A DNA stretch of 64,000 nucleotides, from contig NZ_OZ244925.1 in assembly GCF_965221945.1 (NCBI RefSeq), positions 2,232,001-2,296,000 on the forward strand. Direction: 5' to 3'. Positions 16,625 to 25,378 of this stretch are shown one piece after another. Source of the DNA: Poriferisodalis sp965221945 (GTDB lineage Bacteria > Actinomycetota > Acidimicrobiia > Acidimicrobiales > Poriferisodalaceae). How positions within the stretch are numbered: position 1 is the stretch's first letter; each line of letters starts with the position of its first letter. Both the position numbers and the translations under genes were made by a program. The notes under the pieces are model-generated. The model made no database searches. It was given only the letters and a program-made list of their open reading frames with translations, and had not been told where the DNA came from.

Positions 16625-17422
16625 ATGAACGACCGCTACACCCCCTTCTCCGCGCTCCAGATCACGGGCCCTGACGACGACGGCGTGCTCGAGATCGTGA
16701 TCGACACGCCGGGTCGTCTGAACTCGGTCGACGCGCCGAAGCACTTGGCGCTAGCCGATGTGTGGCGGGAGATCGACACCGATCCCGACACCAGGGTGGC
16801 GGTGATCCGGGGAGCGGGCGGCACATTCTCCGCCGGCGGCGACCTGGACATGATCCAGGAGATCATGGACGACTTCGAGACGCGGCAGCGGGCACTTCGC
16901 GAGGCGCGAGACATCGTCTACAACATGATCAACTGCTCCAAGATCATCGTGTCGGCGATCGAGGGCGTGGCGGTCGGAGCCGGCCTCGCGGCGGCACTCA
17001 TGGCCGACATCTCCATTGCCGGTCGCAGCGCGCGGATCGTGGACGGGCACACCAGGCTCGGCGTGGCCGCGGGCGACCACGCGGCGATCGTGTGGCCGAT
17101 TCTGTGCGGAATGGCCAAGTCGAAGTACTACCTGCTGACCTGCGACACCATCACCGGCGAAGAGGCCGATGCCATGGGCCTCGTCAGCAAGGTTGTAGAT
17201 GACGATGCGGTGCTCGACGAGGCCTTCGCGGTCGCTCGCAAGCTGGCCAAGGGCAGCCAGAGCGCCATTCGTTGGACCAAGTACAGCCTCAACAACTGGA
17301 TGCGGATGGCGGGGCCGATCTTCGACACGTCTGCAGCCCTGGAGATGCTGGGCTTCACGGGGTCCGACGTTCGGGAGGGACACGCCGCAATCGTCGAGAA
17401 GCGCCGCCCGAACTTCGCCTGA
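16625..17422 (+). CDS. Enoyl-CoA hydratase/isomerase family protein
   Basis: 265-residue crotonase-fold protein. Landmarks are IDTPGRLNSVDAP, the oxyanion hole GGTFSAGGDLDM near residue 62 and IEGVAVGAGLAAALMADI near residue 115. The C-terminus ends VREGHAAIVEKRRPNF, the usual crotonase tail. Start ATG 16625 lies 11 bases after the HIT gene stop, with only a weak ribosome site. Next comes a CoA-transferase gene, so the two probably act in one acyl-CoA pathway. Substrate unknown. Confidence 0.9.
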   Translation: MNDRYTPFSALQITGPDDDGVLEIVIDTPGRLNSVDAPKHLALADVWREIDTDPDTRVAVIRGAGGTFSAGGDLDMIQEIMDDFETRQRALREARDIVYNMINCSKIIVSAIEGVAVGAGLAAALMADISIAGRSARIVDGHTRLGVAAGDHAAIVWPILCGMAKSKYYLLTCDTITGEEADAMGLVSKVVDDDAVLDEAFAVARKLAKGSQSAIRWTKYSLNNWMRMAGPIFDTSAALEMLGFTGSDVREGHAAIVEKRRPNFA

Positions 17423-17451
17423 TCGCAGCGCGGCACCGCAGGGACGACGAC

Positions 17452-18690
17452 ATGGCACTGCTGGACCCACCCGACAACGAGCACCTGACCGCGCACGAGC
17501 GGGCTGCCCCGATGGCTGCTCGCAACTCCGGACCGCTCCAAGGCGTGCGCATCATCGACTGCACTCACGCCCTCGCCGGGCCCTGGTCGACGATGATGCT
17601 GGCTGACTTGGGCGCCGATGTCATCAAGGTGGAGCCGCCGCGGGGTGAACTTGCCCGCAAGATGGCGCCCTTCACCCGTGAGGACACCGAGCGGAACTTC
17701 GGCGCCGGGTTCGCCAACTACAACCGCAACAAGCGCGGCGTCGTGCTCGATCTCACCGACGACAGCGACCATGAGAAGTTCCTGCAACTCGTCGACACTG
17801 CCGACGCGCTCGTGGAGAACATGCGGGCCGGGGTGATGGATGCACTCGGCGTGGGTTGGGAAGTGCTCCATGAGCGCAACCCGCGACTCGTGTACGGCGC
17901 GATTCGCGGCTTCGGCGACCCGCGATCGGGTGAGAGCCCCTACGTGGACTGGCCGGCGTACGACGTTGTGGCCCAAGCCATGTCGGGCATGGTCTCAGCC
18001 ACTGGCAGCGGCCCCGATGACCGCCACGTGGTCGGTGCCTACATCGGCGACACATACCCGGGCACAATCGGCGCCATGGGAGTGCTGGCGGCGCTCTTCC
18101 ATGCACAGCGGACCGGTGAGGGCCAGTTCGTGGATGTGTCGATGGTCGATGCGGTGATGGCCCTCTGCGAAGTCGGCGTCACCCGCTACAGCGTGATGGG
18201 CCAGCCCGACACGCCGCCCAGCGGGAACCGCAATCAGTACATCGTGCCGTTCGATGTCTTCGAGACGACTGATGGCGCAGTTGCCATCGGCGCGCCCACC
18301 GACAACCACTGGCGCGAACTGGCGGTCGCCATCGGGCGGCCCGAGTGGGCCTGGGCAGAAGAGACCCGCACGCTGCGCGCGAGGTTCCACCATCGAGAGG
18401 AAATCATCAGCGCGCTGACGGAGTGGGCCGCGTCGCACACCAAGGCTGAAGTGCTCGCTGCGATCGGCGGCAAAGTGCCCTGCGGGCCGGTGAATCACCC
18501 CGGCGACCTGTTCGAGGACCCCCATGTGGCCGCTCGCGACATGCTGGTGGCGGTCGACCAGCCGGTCGGGCGGCCGATCGTGCAGATCGCCCCGCCGATT
18601 CGCATGAGTGCCACGCCGCCTGGCATCTACCGCCGCGCACCAAAGCTCGGCGAACACAACGACGAGGTGCTCGGCGAGATCGTCGAATAG
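17452..18690 (+). CDS. CaiB/BaiF family CoA-transferase (class III)
   Basis: 412 residues. Class III CoA-transferase moving CoA between acyl groups. Landmarks: GPLQGVRIIDCTHALAGP at the N-terminus; LADLGADVIKVEPPRGE, where the following Asp region is expected to carry the acyl-anhydride nucleophile (DVSMVDAVMAL near residue 230 is also typical); and a C-terminal PRIGEHN-like segment (APKLGEHNDEVL). Start ATG 17452. It lies 29 bases after the enoyl-CoA hydratase gene. Racemases such as MCR share the fold, so an acyl-CoA racemase role cannot be excluded. Confidence 0.9.
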   Translation: MALLDPPDNEHLTAHERAAPMAARNSGPLQGVRIIDCTHALAGPWSTMMLADLGADVIKVEPPRGELARKMAPFTREDTERNFGAGFANYNRNKRGVVLDLTDDSDHEKFLQLVDTADALVENMRAGVMDALGVGWEVLHERNPRLVYGAIRGFGDPRSGESPYVDWPAYDVVAQAMSGMVSATGSGPDDRHVVGAYIGDTYPGTIGAMGVLAALFHAQRTGEGQFVDVSMVDAVMALCEVGVTRYSVMGQPDTPPSGNRNQYIVPFDVFETTDGAVAIGAPTDNHWRELAVAIGRPEWAWAEETRTLRARFHHREEIISALTEWAASHTKAEVLAAIGGKVPCGPVNHPGDLFEDPHVAARDMLVAVDQPVGRPIVQIAPPIRMSATPPGIYRRAPKLGEHNDEVLGEIVE

Positions 18691-18759
18691 CAAGGCGACA
18701 AGTTCGGCGAGCGCAGCGTCGCTGGCGCGCTCGCGAAGTACCACCGGCTCAGGGGTAGC

Positions 18760-19770
18760 GTGACCACAATGGGCAGGCGCAAGCGTCGGGTGCCAGCGGC
18801 GCGCATGAGACCCTCAGGATTCGAGCCGGTGTTCGCCGGCCGTGTCTCGCCGCGCAGAGCGGTGCCTGCACATATCGAAGCGCCGCCCTATGCGCGAAGT
18901 GGCAGGTCCCCAACGGCCACGAACGCCATCGAGTCCTCGGACAGCGCCACGATCGAGGCAATGCGATCGGCGGGCTCGGCTGCGCGACGTGTGCTGGCGG
19001 CCGTGGCAGCCGAGGTTGCACCAGGCGTCACCGGTGAACATCTCGACGAGGTGTGCCACGAGACCTGCATCGCCGAGGGCGGTTACCCGAGCCCGCTCAA
19101 CTACAACGGTTTCCCGAAGTCGCTGTGCACCTCGGTCAACGAGATCATCTGCCACGGAATCCCCGACGATCGACCTCTGCGCGACGGCGACATCGTGAAC
19201 TGCGACGTCACGATCTTCATCGGGGGCGTCCACGGAGATCACTCCGAGACGTTCTTGGTGGGCGATGTCGGCACTGAGTCTCGACGGCTTGTGGAGGTGA
19301 CTCGCGAAGCCATGTATCACGGCATCGCCGCCGTAGGGCCCGGAGCCCAGGTGTGCGACATCGGCCGTGCCATTGCGACCCATGCCGAAGCTGCGGGGTA
19401 CGGCGTGGTGCGCGAGTTCGTCGGGCACGGAATCGGGCAGATCTTCCACCGGCTGCCCAACATCCCCCACTACTACGACCCGGGCGCACGCACCGAGCTG
19501 GTTGAAGGCTTGACTTTCACCGTGGAGCCGATGATCACGATGGGCACGCCACGCGCCCAGCTGTGGCCAGACGGCTGGACCGCCATGACCGCGGACCGCA
19601 GTCGAACGGCCCAGTTCGAGCACACGGTGGTGGTGACTGCCGGCGGCGCAGAGTTGCTGACCGTGGCCGACGACGAGCCACAGCCATTCGTGGCCGGAGA
19701 CCTCGCCGCCCGGCTTGAACCGGACAACTGGCCCCGGCAGCTGGGTACTTCGGCCGTACGGGCCGGCTGA
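18760..19770 (+). CDS. map: Methionine aminopeptidase type I
   Basis: Removes initiator Met from new proteins. 336 residues. The first ~55 residues form a basic extension (PRRAVPAHIEAP resembles the SH3-motif linker of type Ic MetAPs). The catalytic domain has all five metal ligands: Asp in NCDVTIF, Asp in HGDHSETF, His in EFVGHGIGQIFH, Glu in TVEPMI and Glu in AQFEHTVVV. The start is either GTG 18760 or ATG 18769; both give the same domain. It is followed three bases later by two small lipoprotein genes. Confidence 0.95.
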   Translation: MTTMGRRKRRVPAARMRPSGFEPVFAGRVSPRRAVPAHIEAPPYARSGRSPTATNAIESSDSATIEAMRSAGSAARRVLAAVAAEVAPGVTGEHLDEVCHETCIAEGGYPSPLNYNGFPKSLCTSVNEIICHGIPDDRPLRDGDIVNCDVTIFIGGVHGDHSETFLVGDVGTESRRLVEVTREAMYHGIAAVGPGAQVCDIGRAIATHAEAAGYGVVREFVGHGIGQIFHRLPNIPHYYDPGARTELVEGLTFTVEPMITMGTPRAQLWPDGWTAMTADRSRTAQFEHTVVVTAGGAELLTVADDEPQPFVAGDLAARLEPDNWPRQLGTSAVRAG

Positions 19771-19773
19771 GCG

Positions 19774-20103
19774 ATGGGGGGGTTGCGTGCCGTGACGGCA
19801 GCTGCGTGCGCGGCGGCGGTGCTCGCTGCCGGTTGCACCTCCGAGCCCGATGCTGAGCCGATCCCGACGACGCTCCCCGTGCTCACGACACTGCGTCCGC
19901 AGCTCACGACGACGACAATCGCACCGCCGCCTCCGCAACGCCGGATCTACGTGGTCCAACCGGGAGACACGCTCAGCAAGATCGCCAACGGCTTCGGTGT
20001 GTCGGTGCAGGCGCTGATGGAAGAGAACGGCAAGGAAGACACATTGCTGCGGATCGGCGAGCAGCTCGTCATCCCGCCGACAGTGGTCGGTGCCGGCAAC
20101 TGA
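19774..20103 (+). CDS. LysM-domain lipoprotein
   Basis: 109 residues. Signal peptide with lipobox LAAGC at residues ~18-22, a Thr/Pro-rich linker, then one LysM domain (YVVQPGDTLSKIANGFGVS, ENG, LRIGEQLVIPP) that binds peptidoglycan. Probably membrane-anchored and reaching into the cell wall. ATG start, three bases after map. A second LysM lipoprotein gene follows directly, suggesting duplication and a shared wall function. Confidence 0.85.
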   Translation: MGGLRAVTAAACAAAVLAAGCTSEPDAEPIPTTLPVLTTLRPQLTTTTIAPPPPQRRIYVVQPGDTLSKIANGFGVSVQALMEENGKEDTLLRIGEQLVIPPTVVGAGN

Positions 20104-20105
20104 CC

Positions 20106-20552
20106 GTGAGGGGGGCGAGTGGTGTTCTCACAGCAGGGCGACGAAGCGTGACGGCGATGGCAATCGCGCTCGCTGCTACTGGTCTGACCAGCGGTTGCAC
20201 GCTCCTGCCGGGAGAGCCGCGTACGCAGGTCTCCGCCACGACGAGTCCCGGACCAGCCACACCCGCCACGGCGACCACTGAGCCAGAACTGCTGACGCCC
20301 TACACCGTCGTGCGCGGCGACACGTTGATTCAGATCGCGGACCGGCACGGCATTCACCTCAACGATCTCGTGAGCGTGAACAACATTGCCGATCCGACCA
20401 AGATCTTCGTCGGTCAGATCCTGCTGATCCCGCCGCCGGCCGATCCAAACGCCGGGCCGGCGCTCACGATCGCTCCCGCCACCGACCCGATCCTGCCGCC
20501 GCTGCTGCCGACGACGACGGCACCGCCCGTCACTGCCCCGGGATCCGGCTGA
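20106..20552 (+). CDS. LysM-domain lipoprotein (tandem paralogue)
   Basis: 148 residues. Signal with lipobox LTSGC near residue 31, then a Thr/Pro linker and a LysM domain (YTVVRGDTLIQIADRHGI, VNNIADPTKIFVGQILLIPP). A 35-residue Pro/Thr/Ala tail follows, absent from the paralogue upstream. The GTG start is two bases after the previous stop. The stop overlaps the ATG of the PAP2 gene (TGATG), so translation is coupled. Confidence 0.82.
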   Translation: MRGASGVLTAGRRSVTAMAIALAATGLTSGCTLLPGEPRTQVSATTSPGPATPATATTEPELLTPYTVVRGDTLIQIADRHGIHLNDLVSVNNIADPTKIFVGQILLIPPPADPNAGPALTIAPATDPILPPLLPTTTAPPVTAPGSG

Positions 20553-21139
20553 TGACGGCGGCGGAGCCCCAAGATGCCGGCGACGCCGCGGAGCCGCATG
20601 ATGCTCTCAGCGCGGCAGCCCGGCAGATCGCCCGCTTCGACGATGCCGTCGACCGCTGGTGGGAAGTCTTGCGAGGTCGCAAGTGGGTCGACCGCGTCAT
20701 GTACGGCGCCTCAGACGTCGGCGAGTTCAGCCAGCTGTGGCATGTACTGGGTGCAATTCGAGCCCTGGGACCACGCCGGGAAGCCTCCGATGCATTGCGG
20801 TTCAGCGCGCTGATGGCGCTCGAGTCGTTGGTTGTGAATCAGGGCATCAAGCGGGTGTTCGCCCGCCGCAGACCTGGCAGTGCCGCTGAGAACCCGACAA
20901 ACCACCGGTTGCGGCAGCCCATCACGTCCAGCTTCCCTTCGGGGCACGCCTCGGCGGCGTTCTGCGCTGCGGCCGTGCTGTCGCGCAGGTCTCGTCTGGG
21001 GCCGCTCTACCGGCTGGCGGCCGCCATTGTGGCCACATCGCGTATCCACGTGCGCCTGCATTATGCGAGCGATGTCATTGCCGGCGCAGTCGTCGGCGAG
21101 GTCATCGGGCGCGTTGCCGCCCGGTTGATGCGACGCTGA
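20552..21139 (+). CDS. PAP2-superfamily phosphatase
   Basis: 195-residue membrane-associated acid phosphatase of the PAP2 type, possibly acting on undecaprenyl diphosphate or phosphatidic acid. All three motifs are present: KRVFARRRP (residues ~92-100), SFPSGHASAA (~125-134) and SRIHVRLHYASDV (~163-175). Hydrophobic segments are weaker than in classical PgpB, and the first 35 residues are soluble. It is the last gene of the map-LysM-LysM run, which fits a cell-envelope role. Confidence 0.88.
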   Translation: MTAAEPQDAGDAAEPHDALSAAARQIARFDDAVDRWWEVLRGRKWVDRVMYGASDVGEFSQLWHVLGAIRALGPRREASDALRFSALMALESLVVNQGIKRVFARRRPGSAAENPTNHRLRQPITSSFPSGHASAAFCAAAVLSRRSRLGPLYRLAAAIVATSRIHVRLHYASDVIAGAVVGEVIGRVAARLMRR

Positions 21140-21210
21140 GCCGGGAGAGCGGTGTCGCAGACCCAGGTGCGAAGCCGCGCTTCAATTCGAAGACTGCTGG
21201 TGCCCTGCGC

Positions 21211-21435
21211 TTAGGCCCGGGCGACACCTTGGTCGCTCTTGGAGATGGCGGGCACGGCCTCGGCCTCATCACTACGACGCAGCAGCGTGCGCACGTCGAG
21301 GAGCACATCGGTGATCTCGCCCGATGACACCAACTCGCGTTGGAAGAAGTCGCCCAGTGCGCTGTCGATGACTTCGAGCGCGTCGGAGATGATCCGGGGC
21401 TCAGCTGTCCGAGTCGGTTCGGTGGTCTCGGTCAT
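21211..21435 (-). CDS. Small hypothetical protein
   Basis: 74 residues, not recognised. The ATG at 21435 (MTETTEP) is chosen because GGGGAGGAA stands 7 bases before it; an ATG 24 codons upstream (21507) has no such site. The body is predicted helical and acidic (ISDALEVIDSALGDFF, EITDVLLDVRTLLRR) with no membrane segment. It is convergent with the PAP2 gene and divergent from the LLM gene. Confidence 0.6.
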   Translation of the reverse strand: MTETTEPTRTAEPRIISDALEVIDSALGDFFQRELVSSGEITDVLLDVRTLLRRSDEAEAVPAISKSDQGVARA

Positions 21436-21610
21436 CTCGGCTTCCTCCCCGCGCTCGGCGCCCCTCGAGGCGTCACTGCTGGTTGTGTTCCTCACCCTAT
21501 CTCGCACCTGACGCCGGCCACCGTCAGTTCACCAAGACGTCACACAACTGCCTCCAAGGGGCTGGCAGGCACTCGGCGACCCACTCGGGAGGCGGGTACG
21601 GTGCGCCGCC

Positions 21611-22615
21611 ATGAGCACGACTGAACCATCTGGGTGGCCGCCCCTGGGCGTGACGTTCGGCAGCCTGGGAGTGCTGGGTCCTGCTGCGGTTGTCGACATC
21701 GCCCAATCCGCGCAAGCTCAGGGCTACACGTCGATCTGGACGGTCGAAGCCACCGGGTCCGACGCGTTCTCGCTGCTCGGGGCCGTGGCGCATGCGGCTC
21801 CGGGTCTCGATCTGGCCACCGGCATCATTCCGGTGCAACTGCGCGCCCCGACGCTCGTGGCCATGACCGCCTCCACGCTGCAGTCGCTCAGCGACGACCG
21901 CGACGTGCTCGTCGGCTTGGGTGTGTCGGCGCCCGGGATCCTGCGCCAGCACGGCGAGTCGCCGACGGAGCGGCCCATCGCGATGATGCGCGAGTACGTG
22001 GCGTTGCTGCGCGAGTGCCTGAGCGGCGAAGCAGTGACCTTCGAGGGCGACTTCTGGCAAGTACGCCGTTTCCGTCTCGGTATGCGGCTGGGCGAGCGCC
22101 GCCCCAAGATCGTGCTGGCGGCGCTGAACCCGCAGATGCTGCGCCTGGCGGGAGAGGTGGCAGACGGCGTGCTGCTCAACTACCTGCCGGCCTCGCACGT
22201 ACCCGCGGCCGTCGCGGAGGTCCGCGCTGGCGGCGATGCGCAGATCATCTGCTACGTGCACGCTGCCGCCGGCGACCTGGAGCGCTCGGCGCGCTCGGCC
22301 CAGCGCGACTTGCTCAACTACGTGATGGCCGACGGCTACGCCAACGCTTTTCGTGCGGCCGGCTTCGGTGACGAAGTGGACGAAGCCCGCGCTCGCCAGT
22401 CCGAGGGGGATCGCGAAGGCGCGCTGGCAGCGATCTCGAACGAGATGATCCAGGCGATCGACTTCATCGGTTCGCCAGCGGAGATCGGCGAGTTCGCCCG
22501 GACCTATGTCGACGCCGGCGTGGAGCACCCGGTCCTGATGCCGCTGCCGTGGGGTGAGAACAGGCGCACTGTGGCCGACGAGACAATGGAAGCGTTCGCC
22601 AACGCGTTCGATTGA
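21611..22615 (+). CDS. LLM-class F420-dependent oxidoreductase
   Basis: 334-residue luciferase-like TIM-barrel enzyme. In actinobacteria these usually use coenzyme F420. Landmarks: GVTFGSLGVLGP at the start, ARAxG-like QAQGYTSIWTVE, DLATGIIPVQLRAP, TASTLQSLSDDRDVLVGLGVSAPG and GDFWQVRRF. FMN instead of F420 cannot be excluded. ATG start after a TACGGTGCGCCGCC region with no strong ribosome site. It stands alone between a hypothetical gene and msrA. Confidence 0.85.
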   Translation: MSTTEPSGWPPLGVTFGSLGVLGPAAVVDIAQSAQAQGYTSIWTVEATGSDAFSLLGAVAHAAPGLDLATGIIPVQLRAPTLVAMTASTLQSLSDDRDVLVGLGVSAPGILRQHGESPTERPIAMMREYVALLRECLSGEAVTFEGDFWQVRRFRLGMRLGERRPKIVLAALNPQMLRLAGEVADGVLLNYLPASHVPAAVAEVRAGGDAQIICYVHAAAGDLERSARSAQRDLLNYVMADGYANAFRAAGFGDEVDEARARQSEGDREGALAAISNEMIQAIDFIGSPAEIGEFARTYVDAGVEHPVLMPLPWGENRRTVADETMEAFANAFD

Positions 22616-22670
22616 CGGTCGACCGGGCGCCCGGCCTCTCGGCCGCGGAGCCGCCCGGCCTCTCAGTCGC

Positions 22671-23324
22671 TCAGTCGGCGGTTGCGACCCCGACTGGGCA
22701 GGTCTGACCGGTGCTGCCCAAGCCGCAGTAACCCCACGGGATCTTGTGCAGGTACTGCTGGTGATAGTCCTCGGCGTAATAGAAGGGCCCGGCCAGGCAG
22801 ATCTCGGTGGTAATGGGGCCCAGTCCGGCACGGTCGAGCACCGCTTGGAACATGTCCCGCGACGAGGTGGCGCGCGCCAACTCGTCTTCGTCCGCTGTGT
22901 AGATGCCCGATCGGTACTGCGTGCCGATGTCGTTGCCCTGCCGCATGCCCTGCGTGGGGTCATGACCCTCCCAGAACGCCTTCAGCATGGCCTCATTGCT
23001 GGTGATGGCTGGATCGAAGACAGCCAGCACGGCTTCGGTGTGGCCGGTCAGACCCGAGCACACCTCTTCGTAGCTGGGATTCGGCGTTGTGCCGCCGGCG
23101 TAGCCCACGGCTGTGGTGTACACGCCGGGCAGCTGCCAGAAGATGCGCTCGGCACCCCAGAAGCAGCCCATGCCGACCACGAGGTGTCCGAACCCCTCGG
23201 GGAATGGCGGCGTCATCGGCGTTCCGAGCACGACGTGCGCTGGGGCCACCGGCATCGTTTGGCTGCGCCCGGGCAGCGCCCCCTCGGCGTCCGGTATCTC
23301 CAGCTTCCTCGACCACAACGCCAC
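22671..23324 (-). CDS. msrA: Peptide-methionine (S)-S-oxide reductase
   Basis: Repairs oxidised methionine. 217 residues. Active-site motif GCFWGAERIFWQLPGV near residue 53, GYAGG shortly after, and EDYHQQYLHKIPWGYCG towards the C-terminus. The tail has GYCGLGSTGQTCPVG with two cysteines suitable for resolving the sulfenic acid. The N-terminal extension of ~35 residues (WSRKLEIPDAEGALPGR, PGTPMTPPFPEG) matches the longer form of MsrA. Single gene, convergent with the upstream LLM gene. Confidence 0.95.
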   Translation of the reverse strand: MALWSRKLEIPDAEGALPGRSQTMPVAPAHVVLGTPMTPPFPEGFGHLVVGMGCFWGAERIFWQLPGVYTTAVGYAGGTTPNPSYEEVCSGLTGHTEAVLAVFDPAITSNEAMLKAFWEGHDPTQGMRQGNDIGTQYRSGIYTADEDELARATSSRDMFQAVLDRAGLGPITTEICLAGPFYYAEDYHQQYLHKIPWGYCGLGSTGQTCPVGVATAD

Positions 23325-23374
23325 GCTGCTTCCTCCTGCTGCGCCTCAAACGCTAGCGACCTAGTGTCAGGAAC

Positions 23375-23866
23375 ATGAGCGAGTCGCTGATTCCAGCCGA
23401 GTCGCTGGCGCGCGTCGGCGAGGTGATGTCGGGGCCGGTGACCGTGGTCATCGACCGCCGGGAAGCGCAGCGCTATGCCTACGCCGTCGGCGACGAGAAT
23501 CCCATCTACTTCGATGAAGCTGCAGCCCAAGCTGCCGGGTACCGGACATTGGTGGCACCGCCCACCTACGTCACCCATGCGGTGATGCAGCCGCAAACCG
23601 CATCAGACCTGCGCACGGACGGCCTGTACCGCGATGGCACCGGCGTGCGGCTGCTGGTCAATCGGATGATGTTCGGCGGCGAGGAATGGGACTTCATCGA
23701 GCCGGTCTGCATCGGCGATGAGATCACCGCCGTCACCCGGCTCGCTGCGCTTGACCAGAAGGAGGGACGCAAGGGGCCCTTCGTCCGGCAAGTTCGCGAG
23801 ACAACCTTCGTCAACCAGTTCGGCGACGAAGTCGCCCGTTCCCGCCTGATCGGCATCGCCCGATGA
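23375..23866 (+). CDS. FAS1-type MaoC dehydratase, HadA/HadC-like
   Basis: 163-residue hot-dog protein of the MaoC N-terminal type that lacks the catalytic Asp-His pair and partners a catalytic subunit. Landmarks are IDRREAQRYAYAVGDENPIYFDEAAAQAAG-like (residues 28-55), the APPTYVTHAV segment, and NRMMFGGEEWDF. The following gene encodes a second MaoC protein carrying HNPHRIHYD, so the two probably form a heterodimer like mycobacterial HadAB. In this genome it could serve fatty-acyl or aromatic CoA hydration rather than mycolate synthesis. Confidence 0.85.
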   Translation: MSESLIPAESLARVGEVMSGPVTVVIDRREAQRYAYAVGDENPIYFDEAAAQAAGYRTLVAPPTYVTHAVMQPQTASDLRTDGLYRDGTGVRLLVNRMMFGGEEWDFIEPVCIGDEITAVTRLAALDQKEGRKGPFVRQVRETTFVNQFGDEVARSRLIGIAR

Positions 23867-23888
23867 CACAGACAACACGGATTGCACC

Positions 23889-24338
23889 ATGAGCACACTC
23901 GACAACGATCTCAACGCAACGGCCCGTCTTGCCGACCTCAGCGTCGGAGACAAACTGCCGACGATCTACAAGTTCCCCGACGAGGCGCAGCTCTTCCTGT
24001 ACAGCGCGGCGAGCCACAATCCGCATCGCATCCACTACGACCGCGACTACGCCCGCTTCGAAGGGTACGAAGACATCCTCGTGCACGGTCCCCTGCAGGG
24101 CGCATGGCTCACGCAGTATGTGACCGACTGGGCCGGACCGCAGGCACGCCTCGAGAACGTCACCTGGCAGAACCGCGCCAGCGCGCTCGCGGGCGAAGAA
24201 CTGGTGTATTCGGGCACGGTGACCGCGGTGGATTTGAAGTCAGGTGTCGTGGAGCTGGAGATCGCCGAGCACACCTCCGACGCAAGGCTGCTCATGCCGG
24301 CGACAGCTAGGGTCCGCCTGCCCACTGCATCCGATTGA
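23889..24338 (+). CDS. MaoC-domain dehydratase, HadB-like catalytic subunit
   Basis: 149 residues, single hot dog. The hydratase motif is SAASHNPHRIHYDRDYA near residue 45, the equivalent of D/N-PxHxD, followed by ILVHGPLQGAWL. The first Asp of the usual D-x4-H pair appears as Ser/Asn-type (SHNPHRIH), so the catalytic base arrangement deserves checking. It begins 22 bases after the HadA-like gene and precedes an LLM oxidoreductase by 47 bases; all three are probably co-transcribed. Confidence 0.85.
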   Translation: MSTLDNDLNATARLADLSVGDKLPTIYKFPDEAQLFLYSAASHNPHRIHYDRDYARFEGYEDILVHGPLQGAWLTQYVTDWAGPQARLENVTWQNRASALAGEELVYSGTVTAVDLKSGVVELEIAEHTSDARLLMPATARVRLPTASD

Positions 24339-24385
24339 ACACAGGCCCGATTGAGCACAGGGCCCGAGCCGGAGAACAACCACGC

Positions 24386-25297
24386 ATGAAGATCGCCGTC
24401 GACTTCCCGTCGATCGTCTTTCGGGAAGGACCCCAGCGGGTGCTCGACTTGGCGAAGTCCGTCGAGGACCTGGGCTACGACGAGATCGCTGCATTCGACC
24501 ACGTCGTGATGGGCCATCCGGGCGAGGGCCGCTACACCATCTATCCCGCCAACATGCCGATCCTCGAAGCGCTGATGCTGCTGGCCAACGTGGCAGCCGT
24601 GACCGAGCGGGTGTCGTTGTCCACCGAAGTGCTGGTGCTGCCTCAACGTCAGCCCGTGCTGGTGGCGAAGCAGATCTCGACGCTGGACACGCTGTCGGGC
24701 GGTCGCGTGCGGCTCGGCATCGGCGTGGGCTGGCAGGACTCCGAGTACGACGCGCTGGAGGAGGATTTCCGCACGCGTGGCAAGCGGATGGACGAGGCGA
24801 TTGACCTCATGCGGACCTACTGGACTGGCGGTTGCATCGAGTTCTCCGGCGAGCACTACAACAGCCATGACATGGGCATGGAGCCCGTGTCGCCACAAGG
24901 CGCTGGGATCCCGCTGTGGATCGGCGGCGACAGCCCGGCTGCGCTGCGCCGGACCGCCCAGAAAGGCGACGGCTGGATGGCATCTGGCGTCAGCGACGAG
25001 CGAGCGCTCGAGTGCATGGCAGCGATTCGCCGTCGAGCCGAAGAGGACTTCGGCCGAGATCCCGCGTCCATCGGCATGCAGCTGATGCTGGCCCCGCCAC
25101 CGCGTACCGACGCCGACAAGGGCTTCTACAAGGACCTCGATGCAATCGGCGAGCGAGCCGCAATCGTTGCCGCGATGGGATTCGACTGGGCCTCGGTCAA
25201 CGTCACGGCGATCTTCCAAGCCGGTGCGCGCTCGGTGGATGCCATGATCGAGCGGCTGGGCGAGATCCTGGGACGCATCCGAGCCGAGGCTGGCTGA
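24386..25297 (+). CDS. LLM-class F420-dependent oxidoreductase
   Basis: 303-residue luciferase-like oxidoreductase of the Rv2161c/TIGR03619-like type. It starts MKIAVDFPSIVF and has DLGYDEIAAFDHVVMG, STEVLVLPQRQPVLVAKQISTLDTLSGGR, LGIGVGWQDSEYDAL and IPLWIGGDSPAALRR. ATG 24386 is chosen because GGAGAA lies 12 bases upstream; the frame is open 17 codons earlier without similarity. It follows the two MaoC genes. The electron carrier (F420 or FMN) is inferred from the family. Confidence 0.88.
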   Translation: MKIAVDFPSIVFREGPQRVLDLAKSVEDLGYDEIAAFDHVVMGHPGEGRYTIYPANMPILEALMLLANVAAVTERVSLSTEVLVLPQRQPVLVAKQISTLDTLSGGRVRLGIGVGWQDSEYDALEEDFRTRGKRMDEAIDLMRTYWTGGCIEFSGEHYNSHDMGMEPVSPQGAGIPLWIGGDSPAALRRTAQKGDGWMASGVSDERALECMAAIRRRAEEDFGRDPASIGMQLMLAPPPRTDADKGFYKDLDAIGERAAIVAAMGFDWASVNVTAIFQAGARSVDAMIERLGEILGRIRAEAG

Positions 25298-25378
25298 GCG
25301 GCCCTGCGACGCCCTCGACAGCAACTCTTCCGACGACAACCGATCACAACGCTGACAGCACACAACGGGACGGACCTC

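Noticed and set aside
22621..22668. Repeated CGCCCGGCCTCTC motif between LLM and msrA genes
   Set aside because: Only two imperfect copies in a very GC-rich short gap; could arise by chance.
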